A stretch of DNA of 64,000 bases from Eledone cirrhosa. Its lineage: Eukaryota; Mollusca; Cephalopoda; Octopoda; Eledonidae. This document shows positions 13,700-25,908 of this stretch, in pieces. Both the position numbers and the translations under genes were made by a program. The notes under the pieces are model-generated. The model did not search any database. It had not been told where the DNA came from and saw only the letters and a program-made list of their open reading frames with translations. Location: positions 31,037,812 through 31,101,811 of the forward strand of contig OZ024748.1 in assembly GCA_964016885.1 (NCBI GenBank), in the 5' to 3' direction. Every line of letters starts with the position of its first letter. The stretch's first letter is position 1.

Positions 13700-14778
13700 T
13701 TAAACCCCAGTCCCAAGACTTAGACTTAGACTTAAACCCCAACCTCAAGCCTTAGACGTAGAATTAAACCCCAACCCCAACCCTTAGACTTAGATCTGTA
13801 CCCCAACTCCAAGCCTCAGAATTAAACCATAACCACAAGCCTTAGACATAAACCCCAACCCCAAGCCTTAGACTTTGACTTAAACACCAACTCCTAGCCT
13901 TAGACTTACACTTAAAATCCAACCCCAAGCCTTAGTCATAGACATAATCCCCAACACCAAGCCTTAGACATAGATTTAAAACCCAACCACAAGCCTTAGA
14001 CTTAGACTTAAATCTAAAGCCAAAGGCTTAGAATTAAAATTAAAACCCAACCCCAACCTTAGACTTAGAATTAATCCCCAACATTAAGCTTTAGACTTAG
14101 ACTTAAACCCCAAGCCTTAGACATAGATTTAAACCCCAACCACAAGCCTTAGACTTAGACTTACACCCCAACCCCAAGCCTTAGAGTTAGACTTGAAGAA
14201 CAAGCGCAAGTATTAGACTTAGACTTGAACCCCAAACACACGCATAAGACTTAAACTTAAACCCCAACCCCAAGCCTTAGACTTAAAGACCAACCCCAAG
14301 CCTTAGTCGTAGACTTAAACCTCTACCCAAAGCCTTAGAATTATACTTAAACCCCAAACCGAAGCATTAGACTTAAACTTAAATCCTAACCACTAGCATT
14401 AGACTTAGACTTAAATTCCAAGACATAGACATAGATTTAAACCCCAAATTCAAGACTTAGACTTAGACTTAAACCCCAGCTTCATGCCTTAGACTTAGAC
14501 TTACACCCCAACCCCTAGACTTAGACGTAAACTTAAACCCAACTCAAAGACTTAGACTTAGACTTAAACCCCAACCTCAAGCCTTAGACGTAGACACTAA
14601 CCCCAAACCAAAGCCTTAGAATTATACCCTAACAACAAGACTTAGTCTTAAAACCTAACCCCAACCCCAAGCCTTAGCCCAACCCGTAAACTTAAACCAC
14701 AACTCCAAGCCTTAGATTTAGACTTAAACTCCAACCCCAAGTCTTAGACTTAGACTTAAACCCCAACCCCAAGCCTTA

Positions 14779-16680
14779 GACATATATATATGAACACCAA
14801 CCCCAAGCGTTAGACTTAGACTTAAACCCCAACACCAAGCTTTAGAATTAAACCCTAACCCCAAGATTAGACTTAAATCCTAAGACCAACACTTAGACTT
14901 AGACTTAAACCCCAAACCCAAGCCTTAGAGTTAGACTTAAACCCCAACCACAAGACTTAGACTTAGACTTAAACCCCAACCCTAAGCCTTACAATTAGGC
15001 TTAAAGCCCAAACTAAAGCCTTAGACTTAGACTTAAACCCCAACCCCAAGCCTTAGACATATATATGATCGCCAACCCCAAGCGTTAGACTTAGACTTAA
15101 ACCCCAACTCCAAGCTTTAGATTTAAACCCGAACCCCAAACCTTAGACTTAGACTTAAACTCCAACCCCAATTCTTAGTCTTAGACTTAAACCCCACCAC
15201 TAGCATTACACTTAGATATAAACCCCAACTCCAAGCCTTAGAATTAAACCATGACCACAAGCCGTAGACTTAAACCACAACCCCAAGTCTTAGACTTAGA
15301 CTTAAACCCCAACCCCATGCCTTAGATTTAGATTTACACCCCAGCCCCTTACCTTAGACGTAAACTTAAACCCAAACTCCAAGACTTAGACTTAAACCCC
15401 AACCTCAAGTCTTAGACGTAGACACTAACCCCAAATCAAACCTTAGACTTAGAATTAAACCCAAACCCCAAGCCTTATACATAGACTTAAACCACAACAC
15501 CAAGCCTTAGAATTAAACCCTAACAACAAGCCTTAGACTTAAAACCTAACTCCAAGCCTTAGCCTAACCCGTAAACTTAAACCCCAACCCAAAGATTAGA
15601 TTTAGACTTAAAACACAACCTCAAGCCTTAGACATAGACTTGAATCCCAACCCCAAACCATAGACATAGATTTAAACGCCAACCTCAAGATTTAGACTTA
15701 GACTTAAACCCCAGCTCCAAGCCTTAGACTTAAAATTAAACCTCAACCCAAAGCATTAGACTGACACTTAAATCCAAAACCCAAGCAGTAGACTTAGACT
15801 TAAACCCCAACCCCAAGACTTAGATATAGATTTAAACGCCAAACCTAAGCCTTAGACTTAGACTTGAGCCCCAACACCTAGCCTTAGAATTAAACTTAAA
15901 CCCCAACCATAAGCCTTAGACTTAGATTTAAACCTCAATCCCAGGCCTTAGGCTTAGACTTAAATCACAACCCAAAGCCTTAGACATAGATTTAATCCCC
16001 AACCCCAAGCCTTAGAGAAAGACTTAACTCCAAACCCCAAGCCTTAGACATAAACTTCAATCCGAAGCCCAAGCCTTAGACTTAACTTAAAACCCAACCA
16101 CTTAGACTTAGATCTAAACCACAACATTAAGCCTTAGACGTAAATCCTAACCCCAAGCCTTAGACATAAACCTCAACCCCACGCCTTAGACTTAGGCTTA
16201 AACACAAACCCCCAAGCCTTACATTTATATTTAAACCCCAAAACAAAGCCTTGGACATAAACTTAATTCCCAACCCCAACACTTAAATTTAGAATTAAAC
16301 CCCAACCACAAGGCTTAGACTTAGACTTAAATCCCAACCTCAAGCCTTAGACTTAGAATTAAACCCCAACCCAAGCCTTATACATAGACTTAAACCACAA
16401 CACCAAGCCTTAGATTTATACCCTAACAACAAGACTTAGTCGTAAAACATAACCCCAACCCCAAGCCTTAGCCCAACCCGTAAACTTAAACCACAACCCC
16501 AAGCCTTAGACATAAATCCCTACACCAAACCTTAGAATTAGACTTAAACCACAAACCCAAGCCTTAGAGTTAGACTTAAACCCCAATGCCAAGCCTTAGA
16601 CTTAGACTTAAAGCCCAACCTAAAGCCTTAGACTTAGACTTAAACCCCAACCCCAAGCCTTAGACATATATATGTACCTC
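14779..16680. repeat. Three satellite units carrying a (TA)n variant
   Basis: A unit with CATATATATA or CATATATATG replacing the usual TTAGACTTAGAC stretch appears at 14,781, 15,058 and 16,665. The neighbouring sequence CCCCAAGCGTTAGACTTAG is shared by all three, so they descend from one mutated unit spread by local duplication (spacings 277 and 1,607 bp). Confidence 0.7.
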
Positions 16681-17299
16681 AACCCCAAGCGTTAGACTTA
16701 GACTTAAACCCCAATTCCAAGCTTTAGAATTAAACCCTAACCCCAAGACTTAGATTTAAACCCGAATCCCAAACCTTAGACTTAGACTTAAACTCCAACC
16801 CCAATTCTTAGACTTAGACATAAACCCCAACTCCTAGCCTTAGAATTAAACCAAAACCACAAGCCGTAGACTTAAATCCAACACCATGCCTTAGACTTAG
16901 ACTTAAACCCCAAACCCAAAACTTAGACATAGATTTAAACCCCAACCCTAAGCCTTAGACTTAGCCTTAAACCCCATCCCTACTCTTAGACGTAAAATTA
17001 AACCCCAACTCCAAGACTTAGACTTAAACCCCAACCTCAAGCCTTAGACGTAGACTTATACCCCAAATCCAAGCCTTAGACTTAAACCCTAACAGCAAGC
17101 ATTAGACTTAAATCCTGACACCAAGCCTGAAACATAGACTTAAACCCCAACACCAACCCTTAGACATAGATTTAAACCCCAACCCTAAGCCTTAGTCTTA
17201 GACTTAAACCCCAACCCTTAGACTTAGACTTAAACAACAAACCCAAACTTTAGACGTAAAATTAAACCCCAACTCCAAGATTTAGACCTACACCCCAAA

Positions 17300-20200
17300 G
17301 TCAAGCCTTAGACTTAGACTTCAACCCCAACCCCAAGCCTTAGACTTAGACTTGAACCCCAACCCAAAGCCTTAGACTTAAACTAAACCCCAACCCTAGC
17401 CTTAGACGTAAACTTAAACTTAGACTTAGACGTAAACCCCAACCTCAAGCCTTAGGAGTAGACTTAAACCCCAACCCAAAGCTTACACTTAAACCCTAAC
17501 CCCAAGCCTTAGACTTAAACTCTAACCTTAGTCTTAGACTTAAACACCAACCCCAAGCCTTAGACTTAGGCTTAAATACAAACCCCAAGCCTTAGACTTA
17601 GACTTAAACCTTAACCCCAACCCTTAAACTTAGACTTAAAGCCCAACCCCAAGGCTTAGACTTACACTTACACCCCAACCCCCAGCCTTAGATTTCGACT
17701 TAAACCGCAACTCCAAGACTTAGACTTACACTTACACCCTAACCCCAAGCTTTCGATTTAAACTTAAACCCTACCCCAAGCCATAGACTTAGACATAAAC
17801 ACCAAAACCAAGCCTTAGAATTAGACTTAAACCCGTACACAAAAATCCCATCCCCAAGCCTTAGACTTAGACTTAAACCCCAACCCCAAGCCTTAGATTT
17901 AAATCCTAACCCTTAGATTTAAACCCAACCAGAATTCTTAGACTTAGACTTAAACCCCAAAATCAAGCCTTAGACGTACACCCTAACCCCAAGCATTAGA
18001 CATAAATCCTAACACCAACCCTTAGACCTAGACTTAAACCCCAACCACAAAACTTAGACTTAGATTTAAACCCTAACCCCAAGCCTTAGAATTTGACTTA
18101 AACCCCAACCCAAGCTTTAGAGCTCGACTTAAACCCCAACCCCAAGCCTTAGATTTAAATCCTAACCCTTACATTTAATCCCCAACCACAAGTCTTAGAC
18201 TTAGACTTAAACCCCAAACCCCAGCCTTAGATTTAGACTTAAACCCCAACCCCAAGCCTTAGGCTTAGACTTAAACCCAAACTCCTAGCCTTAGACTTAA
18301 ACTTAAATCCCAACCCCAAGCCTTAGAATTAAACCCTAACACGAACCCTTAGATTTAGTCTTAAACCCCAACCACAACAGTTAGAATTAGACTTAAACCC
18401 GAACCCCAACCCTTAGACTTAGACATAAACGCCAAACCGAAGTCTTAGACTTAGACTTAAACCCCAACCCCAGCCTTAGATTTCGACTTAAACCCCAACT
18501 CCAAGACTTAGACTTACATTTACACCCTAAACACAAGCTTTCGATTTAAACTTAAACCCTGCCCTAAGCCATAGACTTAGACATAAACCCCAAACCCAAG
18601 CCTTAGAATTTGACTTAAACCCGTACACAAAAATCCCATCCCCAAGCTTTAGTCTTAGACGTAATCCCCAACTACAAGCCTTCAATTGAACCATAAACAC
18701 AAGCCTTAGACTTAAACCCAAACGCCAAGCCTTAGACTTAGACTTAAACCACAATCCCTAGCCTTAGACGTAAACTTAAACCCCAACCCCTAAACTTAGA
18801 CTTAGACTTAAACCCTAACCCCATGCCTTAGACTTAAACCCTAAGCTTTTGAATTACCCTTAAACCCCAACTATAAGCCTTAGACTTAGACTTAAACCCC
18901 AACCCCAGGCCTTAGACTTAGACTTTAACCCCTACCCAAAGCCTTAGACTTAGACTTAAACTCCAACCCATAGACTTAGACTAAACCCCAACCCCAAGCC
19001 TTAGATGTACACTTAAACTTAGACTTAGACGTAAACCCCAACCTCAAGCCTTAGGCGTAGACTTAAACCCCCACCCAAAGCTTACACTTAAACCCTAACC
19101 CCAAGCCTTAGACTTAAACTCTAACCTTAGTCTTAGACTTAAACCCCAATACAAACCCCAAGCCTTAGACTTAAAATTAAACCCTAACAACAAGTCTTAG
19201 ACTTAAAACCTAACCCCAACTCGATGCCTTAGCCCAACCCGTAAACTTCAACCCAAAGCCTCAGACTTAGACTTAAACACCAACCCCAAGCCTTAGACAT
19301 AGACTTAAACCCAAACCCCAAGCTTTAGCCTTCGACATAAACCGCAACCACATGCATTAGACTTAGACTTAAACCCTAACCTCAAGATTAGACTTAGACT
19401 TAAACCCAAGCTTCAAGCCTTAGACTTAGACTTACATCCAAACCCAAAGCCTTAGACGTAAACTTAAACCCCAACTCCAAGACTTAGACTTAGACTTAAA
19501 CCAAAACCTCAAGCCTTAGATGTAGACACTAACCCCAAACCAGAGCCTTAGACTTTAAATCTAACCCCAACCCCAAGCCTTAGCCCAACCCGTAAACTTA
19601 AACCCCAACCGAAAGTCTTAGACTTAGACTTAACCACAAACCCAAAGCCTTAGACTTAAACCCAAACCCCAAAACATAGATTTAATCCCCAACCCCAAGC
19701 CTTAGAGATATTCTTAAACCCCAACCCCAAACGTTAGACATAGATTTAAACCCAACCCCAGGCCTTAGACTTTGACTTAAAACCCAACCACTAGCATTAG
19801 TCTTAGACTTAAACCCCCAAACCCAAGCCTTAGACAGAGGCTTAAACACAAACCCCCAAGCATAGACTTAAATCCCAACTCCAACACTTAGACTTAAAAC
19901 TCTATCCAAAGCCTTAGAATTAGCCTTAAACTCCAAACCGAAGCTTTAGACTTAGATTTAAACCCTAACCACAACCTTAGACTTAGACTTAAACCCCAAA
20001 ACCAACCCTTAGATTTAGACTTAAACCCCAACCCCAATCCTCAGATTTAGACATAAACGCGAACCCAAAGCCTTAGGATTTGACTTAAACCCCAACCCCA
20101 AGCCTTAGACTTAGAGATAAACCCCCACAGCATGTGTTAGACTTAAACCCTAACCCCAACCCTTAAACTTAGATTTAAACCCCAACCCCAAGGCTTAGAC

Positions 20201-21070
20201 TTAGACTTACACACCAACCTCAAGCCTTAGACGTAGACATTAACGACAAACCAGAGCCTTAGACTTAGAATTAAACCCCAACCCCAAGCCTTATACATAG
20301 ACTTAAACCACAACACCAAGCCTTAGACTTAAAATTAAACCCTAATAAGAACTCTTAGACTTAAAACCTAACCCCAACCCCAAACGTTAGACATAGATTT
20401 AAACCCCAACCCCAAGCCTTAGACTTTGACTTAAACCCCAACCACTAGCATTAGACTTAGACTTAAACCTCAACCACTAGCATTGGACTGAGACTTAAAC
20501 TCCAAGCCATAGACATAGATTTAAACCCTAACCTCAAGATTAGACTTAGACTTAAACCCCAGCTTCAATCCTTAGACATAGACTTACACTCCCACCCCAA
20601 GCCTTAGACGTAAACTTAAACCCCAACTCCAAGACTTAGACTTAGACTTAAACCCCAACCTCAAGCCTTAGACGTAGACACTAACCCCAAACCAGAGCCT
20701 AAGACTTAGAATTAAACCCCAACATCAAGCCTTAGACATAGACTTAAACCCCAACCCCAAGCTTTCAGACTTCGACATAAACCCCAACCACAAGCATTAG
20801 ACTTAGACTTAAACCCTAACCCCAAGCGTTAGACTTAGACTTACCCCAACCATAAGCCTTAGACTCAGACTTAAACCCCAAGTCATAGACATAGACTTAA
20901 ATCCCAGCCTCAAGCCTTAGACGTAGACACTAACCCCAAACCAGAGCCTTAGACGTAGACTTAAACCCCAACCTCAAGCCTTAGACTTAAACTTAAACTC
21001 CAACCCCAAGACTTAGACTTAGATTTAAACCACAACCACTAGCATTAGACTTAGATTTAAACTCCAAGTC
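17300..21070. repeat. Segmental duplication, copy 2 (partner about 9,460-13,300)
   Basis: This is the downstream copy of the block described at 9,460. It has the same order of rare variants, including CCACAGCATG (near 20,125; CCACAGCAGG in copy 1 near 12,447) and the CAACCACTAGCATTGGACT unit. Small multi-unit deletions change the offset from 7,839 bp at the start to about 7.7 kb towards the end. Confidence 0.8.
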
Positions 21071-23177
21071 ATATACATAGATTTAAACCCCAACCTAAAG
21101 TGTTAGACTTAGACTTAAACCCCAGATCCATGCCTTAGACTTAGACTTAAACCCCAACCCCAAGACTTAGCCTTAAACTTAAACCTCAAACCAAAGCCTT
21201 AGAGTTAGATTTAAATCCCAAACCCAAGCATTTGACTTAGACTTAAATCCCAACACCAAGGCTTAGACATAGATTTAAACGCCAAACCCAAGTCTTAGAC
21301 TTAGAATTGAGCCCCAACTCCTAGCCTTAGACATAAACTTAAACCCCAACCCCAAGCCTTAGACTTAGATTTAAACCTCAACCCCAGGCCTTAGACTTAG
21401 TCTTAAATCACAACCCAAAGCCTTAGACATAGATTTAACCCCAACCCCAAGACTTAGACATAGACTTAAATCCCAACCCCAAGCCTTAGACATAGACTTA
21501 AACCCCAAGCCCAAGCCTTAGACTTAACTTAAAACACAACCAATAGCATTAGACTTAGATTTAAACCCCAACATCAAGCCTTAGACCTAAACCCCAAGCC
21601 TTAGACGTAAATCCTAACCCCAAGCCTTAGACATAAACCTCAACCCCACGCCTTAGACTTAGGCTTAAACACAAACTCCCAAGCTTTACATTTAGATTTA
21701 AACCCAAAACCAAAGTCTTGGACATAGACTTAATTCCCAACCCCAATACTTAGATTTAAATTACAACCCCAAGCTTTAGACGTAGACTTACACCTCTACC
21801 CAAAGCCTTAGAATTAGACTTAAACACAAACCAAAGCTTTAGACTTAAACTTAAACCCTAACCCCAAGCCTTAGACTTAGACTTAAACCCCAACCCCAAG
21901 CCTTAGACATAGACTTAAACCTCAACCGTAAGCCTTAGACTTAGACTTAAACCCCGACATCAAGCCTAAGACATAGACACTAACCCCAAACAAAAGCCTT
22001 AGACTTAGAATTAAACCCCAATCCCAAGTCTTATACATAAACTTAAACCACAATCCCAAGCCTTAGCCCAACCCGTAACCTTAAACCCCAACCCCAAGCC
22101 TTAGATTTAGACTTAAACCCCAACCACAAGCATTAGACTTAGACTTAAACCCCAACCCCAAGCCTTAGACTTAGACTTAAACTCCAACCTTAAGCCTTAG
22201 ACTTAGATTTAAACCCCAAACCATAGACATAGATTTAAACCCAAACCTCATGCCTTAGACGTAGACTTAAACCCCAACTACAAACCATAGACTTAGACTT
22301 GAACCCCAACCCCAAGCCTTAGATTTAGACTTAAACCCCAACCACTAGCATTATACTTAGACTTAAACCCCAACTCCATGCCTCAGAAATAAATCATAAC
22401 CACAAGCCTTAGACATAAACCCCAAACTCAAGCCTTAGACTTTGACTTAAACACCAACTCCTAGCCTTAGACTTAAAATTAAACCCCAACCCCAAGCCCT
22501 AGACTTAGACTTAAACCTCGACTCCAAAGCCTTAGACTTAGACTTAAACCTCGACCGCCAAGTCTTAGACTTAGATTTAAATACTAACCCCAGGCATTAG
22601 ACATAAACTTAAACCCCAACCCGAAGCCTTAGACTTAAACTTAAACCCGAACCCATGCCTTAGACTTTGACTTAATCCCCAACATTAAGCTTTAGATTTA
22701 GACTTTAACCCCAAGCCTTTGACATAGATTTAAACCCCAACCACAAGGCATAGACTTAGACTTACACCACAACCCCAAGCCTTAGAGTAAGACTTGAAGA
22801 TCAAGCGCAACCGTTAGACTTCGACTTGAACCCCAACCACAAGCATAAGACTTAGACTTAAAGCCCAACCCCAAGCCTTAGACTTAGACTTAAACACCAA
22901 CCCAAGCCTTAGACATAGACTTAAACCCCAACCCCAAGCCTTAGACTTAAAGCCCAACCCCAAGCCTTAGACTTAGATTTGAACCCCAACCCCAAGCCTT
23001 AGATTTAGACTTAAACCTCAAACACTAGCATTAGATTAGATTTAAACTCCAAGCCATAGACATAGATTTAAAGCCCAACCACAAGGCATAGACTTAGACT
23101 TACACCCCAACCCCAAGCCTTAGAGTAAGAGTTGAAGATCAAGCGCAACCGTTAGACTTCGACTTGAACCCCAACCA

Positions 23178-23181
23178 CAAG
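23178..23181. other. Left target-site duplication CAAG
   Basis: CAAG (ACAAG if the adjoining base is counted) lies directly before the element and is repeated after it at 25,970-25,973. Removing the element and one copy restores a satellite unit, CCAACCACAAGCATAAG, that exists uninterrupted near 22,840 and 27,430. Confidence 0.75.
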
Positions 23182-23763
23182 TTTTGCAGTATTGGTTATA
23201 GAGTAGTCGAATGGTCGCCACTTTAGCAGGGTGGTAGAATCAGTGGCCGCCACTTTAACAGGGTAGATGATTGAAGGTCGTTAGTTGCCAGTGTGGTAAG
23301 TGATAGTATCCTCGTTGGATTATCTTGTTTACATAGACGTGAGGGAAGGTCCCTCGATCTATTTACAATATTCCTTTCGTCAGGTCGCCAATTCCAGCAG
23401 CATGGATTATAGATGTTATTGATACACGAGTAACATAAAAATGATTTCAACAGCAGAAATTAGAGATGAAATGTATGTTTATTTTTGATGTAGCACAAAC
23501 AATGTTTGTTAACTTATATGGTTGAAGTTACAGATAAGAAGAGGTTACAAAAGGGAATGTGCCATTGCGCCGTTAAGCCGTTACATTATGCGTGTTGCTG
23601 GCTCGAAGTTTCTGGTACAAGAGAGAGATTCTTCAAATCTTCGCGGGGAATTTCTTCCTCAGGGCGCGTAGGGATACATCCTCTTCTACTGGCGCTGATT
23701 GGCTGAACTGAGCCAAATCACGCACAGAGATGTATGTGAGGCCGCGGAATGTAGGTCACTACA
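23182..23763 (-). repeat. 3' LTR (element orientation), 582 bp
   Basis: On the minus strand it begins TGTAGTGACC at 23,763 and ends CTGCAAAA at 23,182. It lacks a 27-bp stretch present in the 5' LTR (the gap falls after 23,580), has four extra bases near 23,498, and lacks one T in the T-run near 23,480. Matching promoter signals are at 23,513-23,521 (CATATAAG type), 23,478-23,483 (AATAAA) and about 23,697-23,702 (CCAAT). Confidence 0.85.
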
Positions 23764-23775
23764 TCACCTCCGACC
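23764..23775 (-). other. Candidate polypurine tract before the 3' LTR
   Basis: The minus strand reads GGTCGGAGGTGA directly ahead of the TG that opens the 3' LTR. GGAGG-GA is purine-rich, but two pyrimidines sit near its 5' end and one T near its 3' end. The position is exactly right for the plus-strand primer of an LTR element; the composition is weak. Confidence 0.45.
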
Positions 23776-25349
23776 AGATTTTCAGCCGAAAATCGATAAC
23801 GAAGAAACCAAGGACCCACATATTATTGAATCAGCAAGAACAAATGCTGAAAGAGCACATCAGTGAAAAAATAATTGAGCAGAAAGATTCATGCAAGAAC
23901 AAAAAAAATTAGGCGCGACGGGCCGTGTTGAGCCGCTGTCAAATGACTAGCTGTTTTGTAGTTTAAACGAGACCCTCAAGGGCCTACCAGAAAACAGATA
24001 AAGGCTGACATGGGCGAAGTTGCTGTTCTTGCATTAAATGTTAATGGTAAGCGTTGTACCAGTAGCTGTGAACGAAGCTATTATGGTAGTTTACCAGTGC
24101 TGGCGAGAAAATGATGGGTAGGCGAGAAATGTTGGCCTCCCAGATGTATTGCCGAATGTGCTAGGGAGCCAGGAAAAAATGGCTGGTTGCTTTGTAAAGA
24201 AAAAAAGGCAAGTTTAATCTGTAGGTGGGTTGCAGTGTAAATTCCATAATTCGGGCGAATCCACAGAAGTGACTGAAATATTGACAAGTCCAGTTCAATT
24301 TGTTGCCTTCCCAGCGAGTCGGGCAAAAACAACAAGACGGATGGCCGTCATGGACGATCAGTGTGCAATGAGATGCGAAGCTGTTTGAGTTCAGCTGCAA
24401 TTAGTATTCTCGTGTTGCGGTGCCTGTTTGAATCCAGTGGATTAAGCTCTGTGAGCTGCTAGCATGTGACAGCACCTCAACCAGGTGAAAAGGGACTCGC
24501 AGAATATTACGTTTGAAGAACATATACCAAGAACAACATGTTGGTGTGTGATAAAAAAAAATGTGTGCATATGCAGGCATGTAATACAGCAGAGAATGTG
24601 AATGAACAAAAACCATTAGCAAGCAAATAGCAAAAGAGCACAAAACAAGTAAATGCATTCTACAAAGAAATATGTGAATGTAAGAAACTGATAATTCAAA
24701 GTCAATCTAAGGGAGCAGAGAAATTGCCCAACAAGTTCAAAGTTTTTCAAAGTCAAATAGTTCACACATCACCAGTGTACAGACACTAGTTCTATCTGAA
24801 AACTGAAAAAGAAGTTTGTTAATGCCGTTAGGGGTTAGATGTATGGTGTTTTTGTGAGTTTTCGTGGCCATTTTACCGTCCCGCCACACGGTTGTGTTGC
24901 TTATTGTTAAAGCAAAGTCAAAGAATCTTCTGTAGAGTAGCAGTCACCAAACATGGCAGCCACGTCTGACGCCATAATGGTGAGAAAACTACTGTCTCAA
25001 TTTCTCGAGTCCCTGTGGTAACGAGACAGAAGGTATGGTGGTTGCGTCGGTAAAGTTACAAGCCGTTTTGAAATTTCCGATGTGTGGTGGTTTGCGTCGG
25101 TAAGGCTATGAAGCTGCCACTCACTGTTCCCCGTATTGGTCAGTGGTTAAACAACGCTGTCGCTGCTGCTGTCATTGTTGTTGGTAGCCATCTTGAAATT
25201 TTTTCGTGGCGAAAAAGTTTTTGAAATACTGCCAATTTTTAAAAAAATTTTGAAAGGAATATATTTTATTTTCGCAAGCTGCGAAAAAGGTTGGCAACGT
25301 GGCAATAAAAGTTCAACTGAATGGAAAAGAAGGGCTGCGTTAAATTCTT
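23776..25349 (-). other. Interior of the LTR element, no recognisable coding domain
   Basis: About 1.57 kb of A/T-rich, non-satellite DNA. The longest open stretches on either strand are about 85 codons or less and show no retroviral motif, CCHC knuckle or DDE/YXDD signature. A short direct repeat, GGTGG(T)TTGCGTCGGTAA, lies near 25,036-25,053 and again 50 bp further on. The plus strand has short ATG-started stretches followed by GTAAG or GTGAG (about 24,010 and 24,954), but the element reads on the minus strand, so I place no weight on them. Confidence 0.6.
25147..25191 (-). pseudogene. Leader mini-ORF, possible remnant of a gag start
   Basis: The first ATG with a good context downstream of the PBS on the element strand (TTTCAAGATGG; A at -3, G at +4). 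It encodes 14 residues, MATNNNDSSSDSVV, then a TAA stop. The polar, Asn/Ser-rich start about 160 nt after the PBS is where gag would begin in an autonomous relative. That it is a gag remnant is inference from position only; it could be a chance short frame. Confidence 0.3.
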
Positions 25350-25362
25350 ACGTCGGTCACCA
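25350..25362 (-). other. Primer-binding site resembling tRNA-Trp complement
   Basis: The minus strand reads TGGTGACCGACGT, starting one base after the 5' LTR end. Animal tRNA-Trp ends ...ACGTCGGGGTCACCA, so a perfect PBS would read TGGTGACCCCGACGT. This copy matches 8 nt, lacks two C, then matches 5 more. The tRNA sequence is recalled knowledge. The deletion may impair priming or mark a variant primer. Confidence 0.7.
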
Positions 25363-25659
25363 CTTTAGCAGTATTGGTTATAGAGTAGTCGAATGGTCGC
25401 CACTTTAGCAGGGTGGTAGAATCAGTGGTCGCCACTTTAACAGGGTAGATGATTGAAGGTCGTTAGTTGCCAGTGTGGTAAGTGATAGTATCCTCGTTGG
25501 ATTATCTTGTTGACATAGACGTGAGGGAAGGTCCCTCGATCTATTACCAATATTCCTTTCGTCAGGTCGCCAATTCCAGCAGCATGGATTATAGTTGTTA
25601 TTGAGACACGAGTAACATAAAAATGATTTCAACAGCAGAAATTAGAGATGAAATGTATG

Positions 25660-25665
25660 TTTATT
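25660..25665 (-). terminator. LTR polyadenylation signal AATAAA
   Basis: AATAAA on the minus strand in an A-rich run, about 27 bp downstream of the LTR TATA box and conserved in the other LTR at 23,478-23,483. The order CCAAT, TATA, AATAAA supports the minus-strand orientation of the element. Confidence 0.55.
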
Positions 25666-25691
25666 TTTTGATGTAGCACAATGTTTGTTAA

Positions 25692-25700
25692 CTTATATGG
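25692..25700 (-). promoter_or_regulatory. LTR TATA box CCATATAAG
   Basis: The minus strand reads CCATATAAG, a good TATA element, conserved at 23,513-23,521 in the second LTR. It would direct minus-strand transcription into the PBS and interior. Confidence 0.5.
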
Positions 25701-25903
25701 TTGAAGTTACAGATAAGAAGAGGTTACAAAAGGGAATGTGCCATTGCGCCGTTAAGCCGGCGAGGCTAGGGTGCAATATCTCACCGTTACATTATGCGTG
25801 TTGCTGGCTCGAAGTTTCTGGTACAAGAGAGAGATTCTTCAAATCTTCGCGGGGAATTTCTTCCTCAGGGCGCGAAGGGATACATCCTCTTCTACTGGCG
25901 CTG

Positions 25904-25908
25904 ATTGG
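25904..25908 (-). promoter_or_regulatory. LTR CCAAT box
   Basis: The minus strand reads CAGCCAATCAGCG, a CCAAT box about 205 bp upstream of the TATA element in element orientation, and it is present in both LTRs. That is further than the usual CCAAT-TATA distance, so its role is uncertain. Confidence 0.35.

Larger units (their letters stand above)
250..23181. repeat. Hexamer-built 26/32-bp satellite, C-rich strand on top (array 1)
   Basis: About 22.9 kb of uninterrupted degenerate satellite. The 32-bp unit reads TTAGAC, TTAGAC, TTAAAC, CCCAAC, CCCAAG and a final CC. The common 26-bp unit lacks one TTAGAC. Frequent variants are TTAGACG or TTAGACA between the first hexamers, TTAGAATTAAACC, and CCCTAA in place of CCCCAA. 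Units are diverged from one another, but blocks of units recur in the same order, so the array has higher-order structure listed separately. No gene, tRNA or unique-sequence island is seen between 250 and 23,181. Confidence 0.95.

Noticed and set aside
24000..24990. Plus-strand ATG exons followed by GTAAG or GTGAG (about 24,010 and 24,954), as captured host exons
   Set aside because: The frames are very short, no acceptor or downstream exon is visible, and they lie antisense to the element's transcription.
25350..25362. Fragment of a tRNA gene (ACGTCGGTCACCA)
   Set aside because: Only the 3' terminal bases are present, including CCA, which animal tRNA genes do not encode. Its position next to an LTR makes it a primer-binding site.
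25415..25428. Similarity between the LTR (AGAATCAGTGGT) and the minisatellite unit near 59,226
   Set aside because: Only about 12-13 bases agree and the flanks do not extend. In 6 kb of minisatellite variants, a match this short is weak evidence of shared origin.
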